Assembly: GCA_016792625.1 (NCBI GenBank)
Contig: JAEUKK010000178.1
Coordinates: 1-51,692, forward strand
DNA from: Deltaproteobacteria bacterium
GTDB taxonomy: Bacteria; Myxococcota_A; UBA796; UBA2385
Length of the DNA: 51,692 bases
Direction of reading: 5' to 3'
In this document: positions 7,814 to 15,587 of the stretch, piece by piece
Layout of the letters: each line of letters starts with the position of its first letter
Numbering within the stretch: position 1 is the first letter of the stretch
Program-made: the position numbers and the translations under genes
The notes under the pieces: model-generated
Databases searched by the model: none
What the model saw: only the letters and a program-made list of their open reading frames with translations
What the model was told of the DNA's origin: nothing

Positions 7814-9211
7814 TCAGACGTCGCCGATCGCCTTCTTGAGCGGCTTGTTGAAGGCCCACATGCTCAGGCCGGCGAGCAGGCCGAGGCCGCTGAGCATCAA
7901 GAAGAAGCCCTCTTTGGGCATCTTGTCGTAGAAGGTGCCCAGGTAGCCGTTGAGGATGCCGCCAAAGAAGCTCGACATGAACCACATGCCCATCATCATG
8001 CTGACCATGCGGGCCGGCGAGACCTTGGTCACCAAGCTCAGGCCGATGGGGCTCAGGTAGAGCTCGCCCACGGTCAACATCAGCGTGCAGAGGAGCGGCC
8101 AGAGCAGGCTGCCCTTGCCGTCGCCGACCACGCTGGCCCCAGCGACCATGACCAGGAAGCTCAGGCCCAGGATGAGGCAGCCGATCGCCATCTTGGTCAC
8201 GCTGGTCGGCTCGGCGCCGCGCTGGCTCTGCCAAGCCCAGAAGCGGTCGAGCAGCGGGGCGAGCAGGAAGATGAAGAAGGGGTTGAGCGACTGGAACCAG
8301 GTGCTCGGAATGGTGAAGCCGAGGATGGTGGGCCAGAGGGTCTGCTCATCGGCCCAGGTCTGCATCGTATTGCCCTGCTGCTCATACACGCCCCAGAACA
8401 CGATGTTCAGGGCGCAGAGCACCACCAACGCGACCACGCCTTGCCACTCGTTGCTGGTCAGCGGCTGGGCCGGGGCGGCGCTGACCTCGGCCTTCTTCAT
8501 CACGTTGTCGGGCGCGAGGTAGCGCTGGCCGAACAGGTAGATGACCAGACCGATGCCCATGCCGACGCCGGCGGCGCCAAAACCCCAGTGCCAGCCGAGC
8601 ACCGCGGCCAGGGTGCCGCAGACGAGGTTCGTGAGGAAGGCCCCGAGGTTGATGCCCATGTAGAAGATGGTGAAGGCGCCGTCGCGGCGCGGGTCGCCCG
8701 GCGGGTAGAGGTTGCCCACCTGGGTCGAGATATTGGGCTTAAACGCGCCGTTGCCGATGATGAGCAGGGCCAGCGCCAAGAAGAAGGCCTGCTCACTCGC
8801 CATCACGAAGTGGCCGATGGCCATCAAGATGCCGCCGACAACGACGGTCTTGCGCTGGCCGAGCACCCGGTCGGCGAGGATGCCGCCGAGCAGCGGGGTC
8901 AGGTACACGAGCCCGGTGTACCAGCCGTAGATCACGCTGGCCTGGGCTTGTAGGCCACCATCGCTGGGCAGCAGGGCCTGCAGCGCGCCCCAGCCCCAGA
9001 CGCTGTCGGGGTCGCCCTGCTGGGTCTCTTCGCCGCCCTGCAGCACCTGGCGGGTCTCGGTGAACAGGTAGTTCACCATGTAGAGCTTCAAGAGCCCGCG
9101 CATCCCGTAGTAGGAGAAGCGCTCCCACATCTCGGTGAAGAACAGGATGAAGAGGCCCACGGGGTGGCCGAGGATGGTGCGGGAGGAGGCGGGCGCGGCG
9201 GGGGTGCTCAT
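7814..9211 (-). CDS. POT/PTR2-family proton-coupled peptide transporter
   Basis: 465-residue inner-membrane transporter of the proton-dependent oligopeptide (POT) branch of the major facilitator superfamily. It has the ExxER motif in TEMWERFSYYGMRG that couples proton binding to transport, and the PTR2 signatures GNGAFKPNIS and FYMGINLGAFL. About 12 or more membrane segments are visible, and the length is normal for bacterial POTs (450-500). It imports di- and tripeptides, which suits a peptide-scavenging or predatory lifestyle. The ATG at 9211 is preferred over upstream frames because the hydrophobic domain begins within 20 residues; the ribosome site is weak. It is single and ends at a hairpin (7774-7793). 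Confidence 0.9.
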   Translation of the reverse strand: MSTPAAPASSRTILGHPVGLFILFFTEMWERFSYYGMRGLLKLYMVNYLFTETRQVLQGGEETQQGDPDSVWGWGALQALLPSDGGLQAQASVIYGWYTGLVYLTPLLGGILADRVLGQRKTVVVGGILMAIGHFVMASEQAFFLALALLIIGNGAFKPNISTQVGNLYPPGDPRRDGAFTIFYMGINLGAFLTNLVCGTLAAVLGWHWGFGAAGVGMGIGLVIYLFGQRYLAPDNVMKKAEVSAAPAQPLTSNEWQGVVALVVLCALNIVFWGVYEQQGNTMQTWADEQTLWPTILGFTIPSTWFQSLNPFFIFLLAPLLDRFWAWQSQRGAEPTSVTKMAIGCLILGLSFLVMVAGASVVGDGKGSLLWPLLCTLMLTVGELYLSPIGLSLVTKVSPARMVSMMMGMWFMSSFFGGILNGYLGTFYDKMPKEGFFLMLSGLGLLAGLSMWAFNKPLKKAIGDV

Positions 9212-9254
9212 GGGGGCGCACGCTACACGAGCGCGGCGCACAGGAAAAGCACAA

Positions 9255-9289
9255 CGCCGGAGGTGACGTGTTGCGCGTCAACTCCGGCG
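9255..9289 (-). terminator. Strong hairpin terminator downstream of the Lys-tailed protein gene
   Basis: CGCCGGAG pairs with CTCCGGCG (8 bp) and, after one mismatch, TGACG with CGTCA (5 bp) around a seven-base loop. On the minus strand it is followed by TTGTGCTTTTCC, as expected of an intrinsic terminator. It begins 43 bp after the stop at 9332. Confidence 0.6.
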
Positions 9290-9331
9290 ATGAGCAGAAG
9301 GACAGAGCGGGGCCGGGTGCAGCTCGGCCGC

Positions 9332-10501
9332 CTACTTGCCCTTGCCCTTGCCCTTGCCCTTCTTCTTGGCCTTCTTCGTGGACTTCTGCTTGAACTTCTT
9401 CTTGCCAGGCTGCTGCACCACAGCCTTGGGCTTGGGCACGGTCACCGGCGTGGGCGTGACCGTCTCGGCCTGCGCGCCGCTCTCGACCTGCTTGTCGGTG
9501 CTCACCCCCTCGCTGGGCACGCCGCCGACCTCGGTGCCGCCGCCCTCGGTGTCGGACACGACCTCGCTCTCGGCGGTGTCGGAGCTCAACGAGGTGCCCT
9601 CACCGCTCGTGATCGGCGTGGGCGAGGGCGCATTGGTAGACTCGCCGACCGGCTCGTGCACCTTGGGCGGGTCGACCACCTTGCCGAGGGTCGGCCGCGC
9701 GGTCAGCCCGTCTTCCGAGGGCGCCAGCGTCTCGGCATTGGAGCCAATGGTGTCCGAGGCGACCGAGCCCTTGACCTCGGTGGTGGTCTTCCGAAGTTTG
9801 CCAAGGTCGGTGATCGAATCGAGCTTCACCCGATCTTTGGGAGCGGTGCCGCCAGGGAGGGGCTTCTCGAGCGGGGTCACGTCGCTGCCGTAGAGGGTCT
9901 GGACACGCGCGCCCTCGGTCATCCCCGTGTCCTTCGAGAACTTCGCGATGGACTTGTTGACCTTGGCGTTGTAGTGCTCGTAGCTGCCGTCGGTGTTCTT
10001 CTTGACCTGCCGCACCAGCGGGGAGGTCATCCACGGCTTCGCGCTCGGCTTGGGCATGCCGGTCTCGACCACCTCACCTTTCTTGGTCTTGGCGGACTGC
10101 TGCGCGTTGTGGCCGGCGGTGGTGCCCAACATCATCGCCAGCGCTTTGTTTTGGTCGTAGGGCGTCATGAACGCGCCGTCGACCTCTTTGCCCCGCGACT
10201 CGAGCTGGGCGCCGGTGCGGCCCGAGTGCTCGGCCCGGGCGTGGGCCTGCGGGTTCTTGCTGCTGGTCGAGGTCCCGCTCGGGCCCGCGCGGCCCTCGGA
10301 GCGGTCAAGGTAGTCGCCCATCGAGTTGATGCGCGCGGTGATCGGGTCGAGCGTCGAGGGCAGCGGCGGGGCTTTGGGGATTGGCGGGGGCTGGATCGTC
10401 TGCGCGCTCTTCGTCGCAACCGTCGGGCTGCTCGTCACCTTGCCCTTAGCCTGGGGCTGCTGCTTCTTGGCGCCGGCAATGGATGCATACGAGACAGACA
10501 T
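9332..10501 (-). CDS. Disordered protein of unknown function with a Lys-Gly tail
   Basis: 389 residues with no recognisable family. It has no signal peptide or membrane segment. Composition is low-complexity: the N-terminus is rich in Ala/Gln/Pro/Ser (SVSYASIAGAKKQQPQAKG), the middle in Thr/Ser/Lys, and residues ~290-350 are acidic Glu/Ser/Thr. It ends in a strongly basic run, KKAKKKGKGKGKGK. The ATG at 10501 has GGGAGG five bases upstream. It is flanked by its own terminator (9255-9289), so it is transcribed alone. The basic tail could bind nucleic acid or an acidic surface. A secreted or contractile-injection cargo is also conceivable, but nothing here proves either. Confidence 0.75.
   Translation of the reverse strand: MSVSYASIAGAKKQQPQAKGKVTSSPTVATKSAQTIQPPPIPKAPPLPSTLDPITARINSMGDYLDRSEGRAGPSGTSTSSKNPQAHARAEHSGRTGAQLESRGKEVDGAFMTPYDQNKALAMMLGTTAGHNAQQSAKTKKGEVVETGMPKPSAKPWMTSPLVRQVKKNTDGSYEHYNAKVNKSIAKFSKDTGMTEGARVQTLYGSDVTPLEKPLPGGTAPKDRVKLDSITDLGKLRKTTTEVKGSVASDTIGSNAETLAPSEDGLTARPTLGKVVDPPKVHEPVGESTNAPSPTPITSGEGTSLSSDTAESEVVSDTEGGGTEVGGVPSEGVSTDKQVESGAQAETVTPTPVTVPKPKAVVQQPGKKKFKQKSTKKAKKKGKGKGKGK
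9335..9358 (-). repeat. Four tandem CTTGCC hexamers encoding the Gly-Lys tail
   Basis: Perfect 6-bp unit repeated four times immediately inside the stop codon of the disordered protein. In-frame expansion or loss would change the tail length by Lys-Gly pairs without shifting the frame. Confidence 0.7.
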
Positions 10502-10520
10502 CGGAACCTCCCACCCGCCG

Positions 10521-10549
10521 AGCATAGCGCGAAGCACCGACGATTGACA
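10521..10549 (-). promoter_or_regulatory. Weak sigma70-like promoter for the Lys-tailed protein
   Basis: On the minus strand TATGCT (complement of 10521-10526) lies 17 bp after TGTCAA (complement of 10544-10549). The predicted start of transcription falls about 13 bases before the ATG at 10501. Only about half of the -35 bases match consensus. Confidence 0.3.
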
Positions 10550-10622
10550 CCCGGTGCCGCCCCCGCACAGTCCGCCGCGGCGGCGTCCGCGCGATAATCG
10601 GCGCGCTCACCCCGAGGTCCCC

Positions 10623-11075
10623 GTGCCCAGCCCCGCGCTCGCTCCGCTGCTGGTCGCGGCCCTGGTCGGGCTCTGCGTGGTGGTCCAAGGCAGCGTGAAC
10701 GCGATCGTGGGCCGCGGGGTCAGCCTCTGGCTGGTGGTCGTCGCAAACAACGTGCTGGCCGCCACCTTCGCGCTGGGCCTCTGGGTGGCCCAGCGGGGGC
10801 TCGGCGCCGAGGGCGGCCTCACCGGCCTGCGGGCCGAGCTCGGCCGAGTTTCGCCGCTGGTCGGCCTCTCTGCCCTCTGCGGGCTCATCATCGTCTCGGG
10901 GGTGCCCTTTGCCATCCGCTCGATCGGCGTCAGCCGCGCCCTCCCCCTCGTCATTGGCGCCCAGCTCGTCGGCGCCCTGCTCTGGGACCTGCGCGCCGGC
11001 AGCCCGCCGTCCGCCGCCCGGGTCGGCGGGGTCGCGCTGGTCCTGCTCGGCGCGGTCGTGGCGGTCCGGGGCTGA
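10623..11075 (+). CDS. YdcZ-type small DMT-superfamily transporter
   Basis: 150-residue integral membrane protein, the usual length of the YdcZ/DUF606 family of the drug/metabolite transporter superfamily. Four to five hydrophobic helices are evident, with the family-typical QGSVNAIVGR near the N-terminus and PLVIGAQLVGALLWD in the last third. GTG at 10623 is chosen because GAGG precedes it at the usual spacing (GAGGTCCCC then GTG), a leader that recurs before several genes here. The substrate is unknown. A lipoprotein reading frame begins at or just past its stop. Confidence 0.8.
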   Translation: MPSPALAPLLVAALVGLCVVVQGSVNAIVGRGVSLWLVVVANNVLAATFALGLWVAQRGLGAEGGLTGLRAELGRVSPLVGLSALCGLIIVSGVPFAIRSIGVSRALPLVIGAQLVGALLWDLRAGSPPSAARVGGVALVLLGAVVAVRG

Positions 11076-12189
11076 AGGGGCGCGCCTCCTCCCCCGCCTG
11101 CTCCCCCTGGGCCTGCTCATCGCCTGCGGCGGCGCGCCCAAAGGTGGAGCCCTCGCCGCCTCTGCCGACCCGTGGGAGGACGGCCCCTACGGCGTCGGCC
11201 GCAGCGCCCTCTCCCTCGATCTCGGCCGAGAGCTGCGGGTCGAGGCGTGGTTCCCCGCGAAGGCCGCGGGCGCCGCATCTGCCATCGAAGAGGCCTACCT
11301 CGATGACCCCGACCAGCAGGCCACCTACGCGGCGCTGCTCGAAGACGCCCCGGTGGGCTGCCCGAGCACCGCGACCCGCGCCGACCCGATCGCCGAGGCC
11401 GCCGACGGCCCCTTCCCGGTGGTGGTCTTCTCGCACTGCAGCGGCTGCGTGCGCTTCTCGAGCGTCACGGCCATCGAGCGCCTGGTCAGCCACGGCTTTG
11501 TCGTGCTGGCCGCCGATCACGCGGGCGACACGCTCTTTGATGGCCTCGCCGGCGACCAGCTGCCGCTCAACACCGCCACCCTGCAGCTGCGGCTTGGCGA
11601 CCAGCAGGCCCTCCTCGACGCGCTCGAGGCCCCGCCGTCGGGCGGCTGGGCGAGCGTGGCCGCGCTGGCCGACCTCGACCGGGTCGGGGCCATGGGCCAC
11701 AGCTTTGGCAGCGTGACCACCGGCCTGCTCGCCCAAGAAGATGACCGCGTGCGCGCCGCCCTGGGCGTGGGCGCCCCGATGGAGAACCCCCTGCTCGCCG
11801 GCGTCGAGATGGAGAGCCTCGACCTGCCCCTGCTGCTCGTGCTGCTCGCCGAAGACAACAGCATCACCGAGGTCGGCAACGAGCTCATCCGCAGCAACGC
11901 CGCCGAGCCGCCCGGCCCCGCCTTCTTGGCCGAGGTGGCCGACGCCGGGCACTTCTCGGTCTCGGACATCGCCGGCCTGACCGAGGGCCTGATGCCCGGC
12001 TGCGGCGAAGACCAGCGCCAGACCGCGCCGGGCCAGTCCTTCACCTACCTGCCGCCCAGCGCCGGCCTGCCCCTGCTCGGCGCGCTCTCGGTGGCCTTCT
12101 TCGACGAGCACCTGCGCGGCGAAGACGAGGCGCTGATCCGCCTCGACCTGCCCGCGGGCACCACGCTCACCCAGACCGCGCCCCGCTGA
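11071..12189 (+). CDS. Alpha/beta-hydrolase lipoprotein (PAF-acetylhydrolase/dienelactone-hydrolase-like)
   Basis: About 365 residues. After a hydrophobic leader ending in the lipobox LLIAC (Cys codon at 11125) the protein shows alpha/beta-hydrolase features: PFPVVVFSHCSGC before the oxyanion region, LVSHGFVVLAADHAGDT, the nucleophile elbow GHSFGS, and a late DAGHFS that could supply the catalytic His. It should be anchored outside the cytoplasm and hydrolyse ester bonds; the substrate is unknown. The start is unresolved: no ATG, GTG or TTG lies in frame between the upstream transporter stop and the Cys codon. The boundary given is simply the first in-frame codon there. A CTG start or an assembly error is possible. 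Confidence 0.75.
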   Translation, partial: AEGARLLPRLLPLGLLIACGGAPKGGALAASADPWEDGPYGVGRSALSLDLGRELRVEAWFPAKAAGAASAIEEAYLDDPDQQATYAALLEDAPVGCPSTATRADPIAEAADGPFPVVVFSHCSGCVRFSSVTAIERLVSHGFVVLAADHAGDTLFDGLAGDQLPLNTATLQLRLGDQQALLDALEAPPSGGWASVAALADLDRVGAMGHSFGSVTTGLLAQEDDRVRAALGVGAPMENPLLAGVEMESLDLPLLLVLLAEDNSITEVGNELIRSNAAEPPGPAFLAEVADAGHFSVSDIAGLTEGLMPGCGEDQRQTAPGQSFTYLPPSAGLPLLGALSVAFFDEHLRGEDEALIRLDLPAGTTLTQTAPR

Positions 12190-12220
12190 GCCCGCCGCTC
12201 CGCGCCCGCCCGAGGCCCCC

Positions 12221-13402
12221 ATGCCCCGCTCCCCGACGGACCCGCGCCGCGCCTCCTCCCGATTGGTGCGCTGGACGCTGCTCTCGACGCTCGCGCTGCC
12301 GCTGACCGCGGGCAAGCTCAAGCTCCCCAACCCGATGGCGGGCATCAAAGAGGGCCTGCGGGTCGGCTATGTCGCCGGCTCGAAGGTGCACGCCTACCAG
12401 AGCTACGCCTTCGTCTACGGCTTCGCCCAGGGCAATACGATGAACCACCAGCGCGCGCTCGACCGGCTGGAGCGCGACGGCCTGCCGCTGATGACCGCGC
12501 TGCGCGACGCCGGCCTGCGGCCCAAGCTCGAGGTCAGCGTCGAGCCCTCACCGAGCGGGATCAACGTCTACGGCGTCGATCTGGTGGTGCTCCCCAAGTC
12601 GGGGCCGCCCGTCCGCTTGCCCGGCCGGCCCGGCAGCGACCCGGCCACCTACCATGCGGCCTCGGCGAAGATCGCGGCGCTGTCGAAGCTCCCCGCGGTG
12701 CAGGTCGAGGCGGGCCACGGCGCTTGGTACGGCCTCAGCACCGTGCTGACCAGCCTCGACGCCGAGGCGAGCACCCTGCTCAAGCACGCCTTCGCCCTGC
12801 GGGTCATGCAAGAGCAGGTCCAGGCCGGCCAGCAGGCCGATTGGTTCGACCCCACCCGTCCGGCCGCCGAGACCCTCGCCGACACCGACGCCGCCCTCTC
12901 GCTGCTCGGCGACGACATCGACCGCGTGCGCGCCGACCAAGCCGCTGTGCTGGCGCTCTTTTTAATGGGCACCCAGCTGCATGTGCCCGGCGTGCCCGAG
13001 GCCCTGGTCGCCGAGATTGGCGCCCAGCGCGCCACCTGCGCAGAGTGGCTGGCCAGCCACCGCCAGCCGACGATGGAGGATTTTGGGATCAGCTACCAGC
13101 TGCCCAACCCCGAGTCGGTCAAGAAGGTGATCGACGAGCAGCTCGGCGTGGTCGGCTCGGCGGTCAAGGTCGCCCGGGGCGTGGCCACCGGTGACCTGCC
13201 CCGCACCCTGGACGGCATCGCCGGCCTCGCCCCCAAGGACACCAAGCTGCGGGCGGTGGCCGAGGGCGTGGCGGCGATCAGCAAAGGCGACGTGCGCGGC
13301 ACGCTGGGCGCGATCGCTGACCTGGGCGGGCCCGAGACCAAGGTCGGCGCGGTGGCCGCCCGCCTCGAGAAGGTCGCCGCGATCATCGACAAGGTGCCCT
13401 GA
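12221..13402 (+). CDS. Unknown exported or membrane-associated protein
   Basis: 393 residues with no recognised family. A basic N-terminus followed by LVRWTLLSTLALPLTAG resembles a signal peptide or single anchor. The body is alpha/beta in character, and the last 90 residues contain imperfect repeats (VKVARGVATGDLPRTLDGIAGLAPKDT, then a similar block ending KGDVRGTLGAIADLGGPETK). It starts at ATG 12221, with GAGG six bases upstream, 31 bp after the hydrolase gene, so the two may be co-transcribed. A hairpin follows its stop. Confidence 0.75.
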   Translation: MPRSPTDPRRASSRLVRWTLLSTLALPLTAGKLKLPNPMAGIKEGLRVGYVAGSKVHAYQSYAFVYGFAQGNTMNHQRALDRLERDGLPLMTALRDAGLRPKLEVSVEPSPSGINVYGVDLVVLPKSGPPVRLPGRPGSDPATYHAASAKIAALSKLPAVQVEAGHGAWYGLSTVLTSLDAEASTLLKHAFALRVMQEQVQAGQQADWFDPTRPAAETLADTDAALSLLGDDIDRVRADQAAVLALFLMGTQLHVPGVPEALVAEIGAQRATCAEWLASHRQPTMEDFGISYQLPNPESVKKVIDEQLGVVGSAVKVARGVATGDLPRTLDGIAGLAPKDTKLRAVAEGVAAISKGDVRGTLGAIADLGGPETKVGAVAARLEKVAAIIDKVP

Positions 13403-13407
13403 ACCAA

Positions 13408-13438
13408 CCGCGCCGACCGCCCCTCCCTCACGGCGCGG
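13408..13438 (+). terminator. Hairpin after the 12221-13402 gene
   Basis: CCGCGCCG pairs perfectly with CGGCGCGG around a 15-base loop, six bases after the stop. No T-run follows, so termination would not be classical. The remaining spacer to 13512 is made of short GCTGCTCTGC/TTCGCTT-type direct repeats. Confidence 0.35.
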
Positions 13439-13512
13439 ATGTGGGCGCCTGTCCCGCTGCTCTGCGTCGCTCCGCTGCTCTGCTTCGCTTCGCTGCGCTC
13501 CCCGAGGTCCCC

Positions 13513-15003
13513 ATGGCCCTGCCCATCCCCGAGTATGACGATCTGGACGCCATTGGCCTCGCGGCGCTGATCGAGGCCGGTCAGCTCAGCCCCGCCGAGG
13601 TGCTCGAGGCGGCCATCGCCCGCGCCGAGGCCCGCAACCCCCAGATCAACGCGGTGGTCAACCGTTTCGACGACCGGGCCAGGGGTCGGGCGGCGAAGTT
13701 GCCCGCGGGGCCGCTGCGCGGGGTGCCCACCCTGCTCAAGGACCTCAAGATCGGCCTCGAAGGCACGGTGACCACCAACTCCTGTCGGCTGACCAAAGAG
13801 AAGGTCTTTCGCCAGAGCAGCGTGCTGGCCGAACGATACGAGGCGGCGGGCCTGCAGATCTTCGGCAAGACCAACACGCCCGAGTTCGGCATCATGGGCA
13901 TCACTGAGCCGGAGCTGCGCGGGCCCTGCCGCAACCCGTGGAGCCTCGATCACGTCACCGGCGGCTCTTCGGGCGGGGCGGCGGCAGTGGTCGCGGCGCG
14001 CATCGTGCCGGTGGCCCACGGCGGCGACGGCGGCGGGAGCATCCGCATCCCGGCCAGCGCCTGTGGGCTCTACGGCCTGAAGCCGACCCGCGGGCGGGTG
14101 ACCCAGGCGCCCTTCGCGGGTGACTCGTGGATGGGCATGGTGCAGGAGCACATGCTCACCCGCAGCGTGCGCGACAGCGCCCTGCTGCTCGACATCGCTG
14201 ACCACCCCACGCCCGGCGAGCCCTACACCGCCCCGACCAAGGCCCGGCCCTTCGCCGCCGAGGTGGGCGCGCCGGTGGGCAAGCTCAAGATCGCGGTCTG
14301 CCGCGAGGCGCTCTACGCCGACCGCCAAGACCCGGCCTGCACCGCGGCGGTCGACGAGGCGGCGGCCCTGCTGCGCGACCTGGGCCACGAGGTGGAGGAG
14401 GCCAAGCCCGAGATCAGCAAGGATGAGCTGATCCACGCCTACCTGCTCACCGTGGCCTCGGGCGTGGCCTGTTTTATCGAGGAGTCCGCGGCCTACGCCG
14501 GGGTCAAGCCCCGCCCGCGCGACTTTGAGGCCGGGACCTGGGTGCTCGGCCTCATCGCTTGGAAGAGCAGCGCCGCCGACCTCGAGCGCGCCCGCCGGGC
14601 CATGCACCGGGCGGGCCGCGTGATGGGGGCCTTCCACCAAAAGTACGACCTGCTGCTCACCAGCACCCTGGCCCGGCCGCCGGTGCGGGTGGGCGAGCTC
14701 GGCGTCAAGCCGGCCGAGGCGCTGCAGGCCCGGGCGCTCGACATGGTGCCGATCAAGCCGGCCCTCGACTTCGCCTTGCAGAAGATGGCCGAGGGGCGCC
14801 TCGCGGCCACGCCCAACACCCAGCTGTTCAACCAGACCGGCCAGCCCGCGGTCTCGCTGCCCCTGCACTGGAGCGCCGAGGGGCTGCCCATCGGGGTGCA
14901 GCTCGGGGCGGCGCTGGGCGAAGAGGCCCTGCTGCTGCGCATCTCGGCCCAGCTCGAAGAGGCGCGCCCCTGGGCCCACCGCAAGCCCGCCCTGCTCGGC
15001 TGA
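13513..15003 (+). CDS. Amidase-signature (AS) family amidase
   Basis: 496 residues, full length for the amidase-signature family, which hydrolyses amide bonds with a Ser-cisSer-Lys triad. The triad is intact: Lys76 in GVPTLLKD, Ser152 in GGSSGG and the nucleophile Ser176 in GDGGGSIRIPAS. The 24-residue spacing between the serines matches fatty acid amide hydrolase. No signal peptide, so it is cytoplasmic. The GatA-specific context (gatB/gatC) is absent and the C-terminal part is that of a generic acylamidase; the substrate is unknown. ATG 13513 follows GAGGTCCCC; the open frame upstream is only repeat sequence. It ends 12 bp from the convergent glyoxalase gene. Confidence 0.92.
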   Translation: MALPIPEYDDLDAIGLAALIEAGQLSPAEVLEAAIARAEARNPQINAVVNRFDDRARGRAAKLPAGPLRGVPTLLKDLKIGLEGTVTTNSCRLTKEKVFRQSSVLAERYEAAGLQIFGKTNTPEFGIMGITEPELRGPCRNPWSLDHVTGGSSGGAAAVVAARIVPVAHGGDGGGSIRIPASACGLYGLKPTRGRVTQAPFAGDSWMGMVQEHMLTRSVRDSALLLDIADHPTPGEPYTAPTKARPFAAEVGAPVGKLKIAVCREALYADRQDPACTAAVDEAAALLRDLGHEVEEAKPEISKDELIHAYLLTVASGVACFIEESAAYAGVKPRPRDFEAGTWVLGLIAWKSSAADLERARRAMHRAGRVMGAFHQKYDLLLTSTLARPPVRVGELGVKPAEALQARALDMVPIKPALDFALQKMAEGRLAATPNTQLFNQTGQPAVSLPLHWSAEGLPIGVQLGAALGEEALLLRISAQLEEARPWAHRKPALLG

Positions 15004-15015
15004 GCGCGCGGCGGC

Positions 15016-15441
15016 TCACCAGCTCCCGCGGTTGGGCGCGCTGGCCCAGGGCTCGGCGCGGGGCAGCGGCGGGCCGTCTTGCAGCAGCTCGACGCTGATC
15101 CCGTCGGGGCTGCGCACAAAAGCCATGCGGCCGTCGCGGGGCGGGCGGTTGATCTCGACCCCCGCCGCGGCGAGGCGGGCGCAGGTCGCGTAGATGTCGG
15201 GCACGGCGAAGGCGAGGTGCCCGAAGCTGCGGCCCTCGCTGTAGGGCTCGGCTTGGTCCCAATTGTAGGTCAGCTCGATCTGGGCGCTGTCGCCGGCCGT
15301 TCCGGTGGACAAGAAGACGAGGGTGAAGCGGCCCTCGGGGTAGTCCGCGCGGCGGAGCTCGACGAGGCCGAGCAGCGCGCAAAAGAAGCGCAGCGCGGCG
15401 TCGAGATCGCGCACGCGGACCATGCTGTGAAGGAAGCGCAT
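15016..15441 (-). CDS. gloA: Lactoylglutathione lyase (glyoxalase I)
   Basis: 141 residues, the standard bacterial glyoxalase I length. The enzyme isomerises the methylglyoxal-glutathione hemithioacetal to S-lactoylglutathione for detoxification. The four metal ligands are present: His5 (MRFLHSMVRV), Glu56 (AQIELTYNW), His75 (FGHLAFAV) and Glu118 (ISVELLQDG), matching His5/Glu56/His74/Glu122 of the E. coli enzyme. The ATG at 15441 aligns exactly with the family N-terminus and has GGAG upstream. No glyoxalase II gene is adjacent. It is divergent from the WYL regulator; no clear promoter is visible in the 146-bp gap. Confidence 0.95.
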   Translation of the reverse strand: MRFLHSMVRVRDLDAALRFFCALLGLVELRRADYPEGRFTLVFLSTGTAGDSAQIELTYNWDQAEPYSEGRSFGHLAFAVPDIYATCARLAAAGVEINRPPRDGRMAFVRSPDGISVELLQDGPPLPRAEPWASAPNRGSW

Positions 15442-15587
15442 CGGGGCTCCGGGGCAGGGCGGGTGTTCCGGGGGGCACAATCTCTCAATCGGACGCTTTC
15501 TGTCCTCCACAACCGAGGGCGGCAGGATATACCCCAGGCAGAGGCGGGAGGGGCCAGCTTAGCCCACCGCCCCTTTGGAGGACCTGC

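Noticed and set aside
13441..13512. Upstream extension of the amidase by 24 codons
   Set aside because: The stretch is short pyrimidine-rich direct repeats and the ATG at 13513 has a well placed GAGG.
15442..15587. Divergent promoter between glyoxalase and WYL genes
   Set aside because: A TATACC at 15528 exists but no -35 element lies at a suitable distance; too weak to annotate.
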